Of a stretch of 64,000 nucleotides of DNA, positions 60,112-64,000 are shown piece after piece (the first letter of the stretch is position 1; each line of letters starts with the position of its first letter). Position numbers and translations under genes: made by a program. This stretch comes from Limnohabitans sp. Rim11 (GTDB lineage: Bacteria; Pseudomonadota; Gammaproteobacteria; Burkholderiales; Burkholderiaceae_C). The notes below the pieces were generated by a model. That model saw only the letters and a program-made list of their open reading frames with translations, was not told where the DNA came from and made no database searches. Where the stretch lies: positions 1 through 64,000 of the forward strand of contig NZ_CXOM01000006.1 in NCBI RefSeq assembly GCF_001269365.1, in the 5' to 3' direction.

Positions 60112-60729
60112 TCAGGCCTCTCGCGAACGACTGAGTTGGTAATCCAAGTGGGCCTTCACAGTAGGCCACTCGGTGTTCAGGATGCTGTAAACGCAGGTGT
60201 CACGCAGGGCGCCCGCGGCATCGGGGTGATGGTTAATTTGATGGTTGCGCAATACACCATCCAACTTGGCGCCCAGGCGCTCAATGGCGCGGCGGCTTTG
60301 TTGGTTGAAGTAATGCGTTCTAAATTCAACGGCATTGCATTGAAGTTGCTCAAAGGCATAAGCCAGTAACAGACGTTTGCATTCGGTGTTAACAGGCGAT
60401 CGTTGCACGCTAGCCCGATACCACGTAGAGCCAATCTCAACACGTAGGTTGGCCGCATCTATGTTCATGTAGGTGGTCATGCCCACGGACTTGCCGTTGA
60501 CTTGCACCGTGAAGGGCAACATGCTGCCTTGCTTTTGCAGACTTAAGCGGCGCTCAATTTCGGAAGCCATTTTGTCGGGTGTAGGAATGGCGGTGTACCA
60601 ATGGCGCCAAAGTTCGCCGTCCTTGACCGCTTCAAGCAAGTCATCGTGATGCGCTGCGCTCAGTGGCATCAGGCAGACATGTTGGCCGCGCAAGGTCGTG
60701 GCTTGAGTCAACAGATTGGGCACTGTCAT
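60112..60729 (-). CDS. GNAT N-acetyltransferase (RimJ/RimL-like)
   Basis: The ATG at 60729 (TGATG overlap with the preceding stop) is used; a GTG one codon earlier also exists. The 205-residue product has LRGQHVCLMPLSAAHHDDLLEAVKDGELWRHWYTAIPTPDKMASEIERRL and VEIGSTWYRASVQRSPVNTECKRLLLAYAFEQLQCNAVEFRTHYFNQQSRRAIERLGAKLDGVLRNH, typical of ribosomal-protein or amino-acid acetyltransferases. It is between a small membrane protein and the vWA gene. Confidence 0.87.
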   Translation of the reverse strand: MTVPNLLTQATTLRGQHVCLMPLSAAHHDDLLEAVKDGELWRHWYTAIPTPDKMASEIERRLSLQKQGSMLPFTVQVNGKSVGMTTYMNIDAANLRVEIGSTWYRASVQRSPVNTECKRLLLAYAFEQLQCNAVEFRTHYFNQQSRRAIERLGAKLDGVLRNHQINHHPDAAGALRDTCVYSILNTEWPTVKAHLDYQLSRSREA

Positions 60730-60989
60730 CACTGGTCTTTGGCCGAATTGTCATCCGTCCCGTCGTCCGACTTGGGTTGTGCGGCTTGCGCGGCTTGCCA
60801 ACGTCTGGCCAATTGCAAGCCCAACCCACCACCCAAACCGACCAACAAAATGCCGCCAATGCTGTCAATGCCGTAGCCAGCTGCAAAAATATTCCAGCCA
60901 AGCAGGCGGCCTGCCCAAAAGCCCAGCAGGGCGCCGCCCACAAAACCTACGGCATCAGATAAACCTTCAGCGAGCAAATTGCGTGACAT
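60729..60989 (-). CDS. Small glycine-zipper membrane protein (86 aa)
   Basis: The product begins with a polar helix (MSRNLLAEGLSDAVG), then two Gly-rich hydrophobic segments (FVGGALLGFWAGRLLGWNIFAAG and IGGILLVGLGGGLGLQLARR) and a charged, polar tail (KSDDGTDDNSAKDQ). It overlaps the GNAT gene and is 6 bases after the MoxR stop, so it is the second gene of a four-gene operon. Family not recognised. Confidence 0.72.
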   Translation of the reverse strand: MSRNLLAEGLSDAVGFVGGALLGFWAGRLLGWNIFAAGYGIDSIGGILLVGLGGGLGLQLARRWQAAQAAQPKSDDGTDDNSAKDQ

Positions 60990-60995
60990 GTTGAA

Positions 60996-61850
60996 TTAAC
61001 GGTTGCGTTGGTTCATGAAAACAAGCTTTTCAAACAAGCTAACGTCTTGTTCGTTCTTCAGCAAGGCGCCAACAAGTGGTGGCACGCTCACTTTTTGGTC
61101 GGCACTTTGCAAGGCTTCCAAAGGAATGTCTTCAGCCACCAACAACTTGAGCCAGTCGAGCAGTTCGCTGGTGGAGGGTTTCTTTTTGAGGCCTGGCAAA
61201 CCGCGCACGTCGTAGAAGTTTTTCAACGCAACAGTGAGCAATTCCTTTTTCAAATTGGGGAAGTGCACATCCACAATTTGCTTCATGGTGTCGGCTTCTG
61301 GGAACTTGATGTAGTGGAAGAAGCAGCGACGCAAGAACGCATCGGGCAATTCTTTTTCATTGTTCGATGTGATGAACACCAAGGGGCGTGTTTTGGCTTT
61401 GATCAGCTGACGTGTTTCGTAGCAATAGAACTCCATGCGGTCAATTTCGCGCAGCAAGTCGTTTGGAAACTCAATGTCGGCCTTGTCAATTTCATCAATC
61501 AAAATGGCCACGGGCTCTTCAGAGGTGAAGGCTTGCCACAGCACACCCTTGATGATGTAGTTTTCGATGTTCTTGACTTTTTCGTCGCCCAACTGGCTGT
61601 CGCGCAGACGGCTCACAGCGTCGTACTCGTACAAGCCTTGTTGAGCTTTTGTGGTGGATTTGATGTGCCACTGAATGAGTTTTAAACCCAAGGCTTCGGA
61701 TACTTCTTCGGCCAACATGGTTTTGCCGGTGCCGGGTTCGCCTTTAACCAATAAGGGGCGCTTCAAAGTAATGGCAGCATTGACAGCCAGCTTCAGATCT
61801 TGCGTGGCGACGTAGTTTTCGGTCCCTTGGAATTTCATAATTTGGTACAA
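60996..61850 (-). CDS. MoxR-type AAA+ ATPase
   Basis: A 284-residue AAA ATPase with Walker A KGEPGTGKTMLAEE, Walker B AILIDEIDKADIEFPNDLL, sensor 1 VFITSNNEKELPDAFLRRC (with R-finger RR) and the TMKQIVDVHFPNLKK lid. Such ATPases load or remodel protein complexes, usually with a vWA partner, which is the last gene of this operon. Its start is in the intergenic region divergent from cytochrome c4. Confidence 0.93.
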   Translation of the reverse strand: MYQIMKFQGTENYVATQDLKLAVNAAITLKRPLLVKGEPGTGKTMLAEEVSEALGLKLIQWHIKSTTKAQQGLYEYDAVSRLRDSQLGDEKVKNIENYIIKGVLWQAFTSEEPVAILIDEIDKADIEFPNDLLREIDRMEFYCYETRQLIKAKTRPLVFITSNNEKELPDAFLRRCFFHYIKFPEADTMKQIVDVHFPNLKKELLTVALKNFYDVRGLPGLKKKPSTSELLDWLKLLVAEDIPLEALQSADQKVSVPPLVGALLKNEQDVSLFEKLVFMNQRNR

Positions 61851-61957
61851 AAGTAGATTAAAAGTTGTTTGATGTGAGAAAAGTCAGAATTGAGTAGGCT
61901 CACTCGATATAATCCCGCATTGATTTTCATCAATCCAAGTTTGATTGTGCTCGCAAA

Positions 61958-62620
61958 ATGAACGCTTTGTTATCCTCATTGATCGCTTTAACTGTCGCTT
62001 CAGCGACCGTTTTCTCTGCCCACGCACAAGATGCGCAGGGTAACGCCAAAGACGGCGAAGCCAAAATCGCCATGTGCATTGGTTGCCACGGTATCAAGGG
62101 CTACCAAGCCAGCTTCCCAGAGGTCTACCGCGTCCCCATGATTTCTGGCCAAAACGCCAAGTACATCGCCTCTTCATTGAATGCCTACAAAAAAGGCGAC
62201 CGCAAGCACCCCACCATGCGCGGTATTGCTGCCAGCCTTACTGACAAAGACATAGCAGACATCTCTGCTTATTACGCCCAACACGGCGTGGTTCAGGGTG
62301 CAGCCCCCACAGTGGCCAAGCCTGCCGATGCCAAAGTGGCTGAGTTGCTCAAAAAAGGCGCATGCGTTTCTTGCCACGGCGAGAACTTCTCCAAGCCTGT
62401 TGACCCCAGCTACCCCAAAATTGCAGGTCAGCACAAAGACTTCTTGTTTGTGGCGCTCAAGTCATACAAGACTGAAAATCAAGCCACATGGGGCCGTGCC
62501 AATGGCGTGATGGGCGGTATTGCCAAGCAATACACCAACAACGAATTGAAAGCCTTGTCTGCTTACATCGCTTCTTTGGATGGCGACCTGAAGACCGTGC
62601 CACAGTCTAAATTCCGTTAA
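61958..62620 (+). CDS. Diheme cytochrome c4
   Basis: A 220-residue periplasmic cytochrome with a signal peptide (LLSSLIALTVASATVFSAHAQ) and two haem domains, CIGCH (MCIGCHGIKGYQ, about 45) and CVSCH (ACVSCHGENFSKP, about 137), each with an axial Met further on (PTMRGIA, GVMGGIA). It carries electrons to terminal oxidases. A -10-like TATAAT at 61908-61913 may be the promoter. Confidence 0.93.
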   Translation: MNALLSSLIALTVASATVFSAHAQDAQGNAKDGEAKIAMCIGCHGIKGYQASFPEVYRVPMISGQNAKYIASSLNAYKKGDRKHPTMRGIAASLTDKDIADISAYYAQHGVVQGAAPTVAKPADAKVAELLKKGACVSCHGENFSKPVDPSYPKIAGQHKDFLFVALKSYKTENQATWGRANGVMGGIAKQYTNNELKALSAYIASLDGDLKTVPQSKFR

Positions 62621-62663
62621 TTCAAATCACTTCATTCAGCCCTCTAGGCTGAACCCAACAAAA

Positions 62664-62686
62664 AGCCCGCTGTTGCGGGCTTTTTT
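62664..62686 (+). terminator. Rho-independent terminator after cytochrome c4
   Basis: AGCCCGC-TGTT-GCGGGCT is followed by TTTTTT. It lies 44 bases past the stop. Confidence 0.92.
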
Positions 62687-62711
62687 GTGGGCAAAATTTC
62701 TGTGAAGGGTG

Positions 62712-63149
62712 TCAGTCCTTGGTCGCGTGCCTTTGAACGCAATCAATGTAAACCTGACCATCGGGCATTTTGCCCGCGCGTTGGCTTTCAAAAATCATGC
62801 GGCCTAAGCATTCCATGGTGGCGTGGTGGGCCTCGTGCAAAGACTGCCGCTTGTGGCTCAACAACTCAACCGCCTGCCTAATGCCGCGTGGCTGATCAAT
62901 GCTGCATTGCTCGCTAATAGAGAGGTGCATCGAGAGGTGCAAAAATGGATTCTCGCGGGCGGGGTCAATGTGTTGCATGGCTGCCAAAGCTGCGTCTACA
63001 TCGGCCAATTCTGCGTGGTATTCGGGGTGTTCTTCAATCCACTGGCTGGCCAGAATTTCGATGGGCTCCATGGTGGCGCCTGCGCGGAATTTGGCGTAGG
63101 CCCCACAAAAAAATCGGCGCACATCGGCTTGAGAAGGTTGTATCAGCAT
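62712..63149 (-). CDS. DUF1841 family protein (145 aa)
   Basis: The ATG at 63149 is preferred to one 21 codons upstream as it opens MLIQPSQADVRRFF, the usual family start. Family pattern: VRRFFCGAYAKFRAG, NPFLHLSMHLSISEQCSIDQPRGIRQAVELLSHKRQSLHEAHHATMECLGRMI (the H-x-SIxEQ motif). Function unknown; members are cytoplasmic and about 140-150 residues. It is convergent with cytochrome c4. Confidence 0.93.
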   Translation of the reverse strand: MLIQPSQADVRRFFCGAYAKFRAGATMEPIEILASQWIEEHPEYHAELADVDAALAAMQHIDPARENPFLHLSMHLSISEQCSIDQPRGIRQAVELLSHKRQSLHEAHHATMECLGRMIFESQRAGKMPDGQVYIDCVQRHATKD

Positions 63150-63262
63150 GCCTGAATTGTCGCCTAGTGGAATTAGCACTTGAATTTGAAGGTTGCATGC
63201 ACTATATTGCATGCTTCTTGAAGTATTGAACCCTTTAAAAAAACCAAACTAAGAGTTAAACC

Positions 63263-64000
63263 ATGAGCAGCTCCAACACCCAAGCCTTCATTTGCGACGC
63301 CATCCGGACCCCCTTTGGTCGATATGGCGGCGCCTTGTCCAGCGTTCGCACGGACGATTTGGGGGCCATTCCATTGCGTGCCCTGATGGCGCGCAATCCG
63401 CAAGTCGATTGGGCCGCGGTCACCGATGTGTTGTACGGCAATGCCAACCAAGCGGGTGAAGACAACCGCAATGTGGCGCACATGAGCAGCTTGTTGGCAG
63501 GTTTGCCCATCGATGTGCCGGGCGCCACGATCAATCGCTTGTGCGGTTCGGGCTTGGATGCGGTGGGTACGGCAGCTCGCGCTATCAAGGCGGGCGAGGC
63601 GGGCTTGATGATTGCCGGCGGTGTTGAAAGCATGAGCCGCGCACCCTTTGTGATGCCCAAGGCAGAGTCCGCTTTTAGCCGAGCCAATGCGGTGTACGAC
63701 ACCACCATTGGCTGGCGCTTCATCAACAAATTGATGAAAGAAAAATATGGCGTGGACTCCATGCCAGAGACCGCCGAAAACGTGGCCACCGATTACAAAA
63801 TTGAACGCGAAGCCCAAGATCGCATGGCTTTAAGCAGCCAGATGAAAGCCGTGGCCGCACAAAAGGCGGGTCACTTGGCGCGTGAAATTACGGCTGTCAC
63901 CATTCCGCAAAAGAAGGGCGATGCCATCGTGGTGGACAAGGATGAACACCCCCGCGAAACCAGCATGGAATCTTTGGCCAAACTCAAAGGTGTGGTGCGT
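63263..64000 (+). CDS. Acetyl-CoA acetyltransferase / 3-oxoadipyl-CoA thiolase type (3' end outside window)
   Basis: The first 246 codons of a thiolase; the frame stays open to the window end. The acylated cysteine is C94 in INRLCGSGLDAVG. GGVESMSRAPFVM is typical of thiolase, and the PcaF/PaaJ-like insert TIGWRFINKLMKEKYGVDSMPETAENVA is present. Such enzymes cleave 3-oxoadipyl-CoA to succinyl-CoA and acetyl-CoA, the shared last step of protocatechuate and phenylacetate breakdown. Generic beta-oxidation is the alternative. Confidence 0.9.
   Translation, partial: MSSSNTQAFICDAIRTPFGRYGGALSSVRTDDLGAIPLRALMARNPQVDWAAVTDVLYGNANQAGEDNRNVAHMSSLLAGLPIDVPGATINRLCGSGLDAVGTAARAIKAGEAGLMIAGGVESMSRAPFVMPKAESAFSRANAVYDTTIGWRFINKLMKEKYGVDSMPETAENVATDYKIEREAQDRMALSSQMKAVAAQKAGHLAREITAVTIPQKKGDAIVVDKDEHPRETSMESLAKLKGVVR

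Noticed and set aside
1..64000. CRISPR array or prophage
   Set aside because: No regularly spaced short repeats with unique spacers were seen, and no capsid, portal, terminase or integrase gene is recognisable.

Overview
The window reads as a chromosome segment of a betaproteobacterium of the order Burkholderiales, probably a Comamonadaceae-type freshwater or soil bacterium. The basis is gene content and order typical of that group: dusB-fis-purH, yqgE-ruvX-pyrR-pyrB with a degenerate second dihydroorotase gene, hemL-thiD beside rubredoxin, a Bug-family receptor, and paa and phthalate-type catabolic genes. This is inferred from families recognised by eye; no database search was run.

Region 1 (1 to about 18.4 kb) is accessory and visibly AT-richer, especially from 0.8 to 8.5 kb. 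It opens with the end of an IS3-type element whose right end runs into an alpha/beta hydrolase gene. Then come a MASE1 sensor kinase with a FixJ-type regulator, several small membrane proteins, an RTX calcium-binding protein, a second secreted hydrolase, a LysR/NmrA divergent pair, an XRE-membrane protein-sppA operon, and decayed remnants of DUF4287 and DUF2855 genes. A family of intergenic repeats, all in the same orientation, is scattered from 1.6 to 14.4 kb. Two nearly identical 63-codon genes lie 9.4 kb apart on opposite strands.

Region 2 (18.4 to 28.4 kb) holds small stress and metabolic genes and then a redox/signalling block: a QseBC/PmrAB-like two-component system, a cytochrome b561, a diheme cytochrome c, a DUF1924 (SHP-like) cytochrome and a DUF5666 lipoprotein. 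Direct-repeat boxes of the type bound by PmrA/QseB regulators precede the cytochrome operon, the DUF5666 gene and, 17 kb away, the RTX gene. This suggests one regulon.

Region 3 (28.4 to 46.3 kb) is catabolic and biosynthetic: a MATE exporter, a phenylacetate-type set (enoyl-CoA hydratase, paaG, paaI, paaK) around a PaaR-like palindrome, an M61 peptidase, a DsbC-like protein, a UbiH-type hydroxylase, ychF, and a divergent phthalate-4,5-dioxygenase-type cluster (oxygenase, reductase, dihydrodiol dehydrogenase, decarboxylase, Bug receptor, TSUP permease, MarR regulator) around a MarR-like palindrome.

Region 4 (46.3 to 64 kb) is conserved housekeeping: dusB-fis-purH, hemL-thiD, rubredoxin, photolyase, yqgE-ruvX-pyrR-pyrB-pyrC'-plsC, tRNA-Arg(CCU), a MoxR/vWA operon, cytochrome c4, DUF1841, and a thiolase cut by the window edge. 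That thiolase could serve the last step of either protocatechuate (from phthalate) or phenylacetate breakdown.
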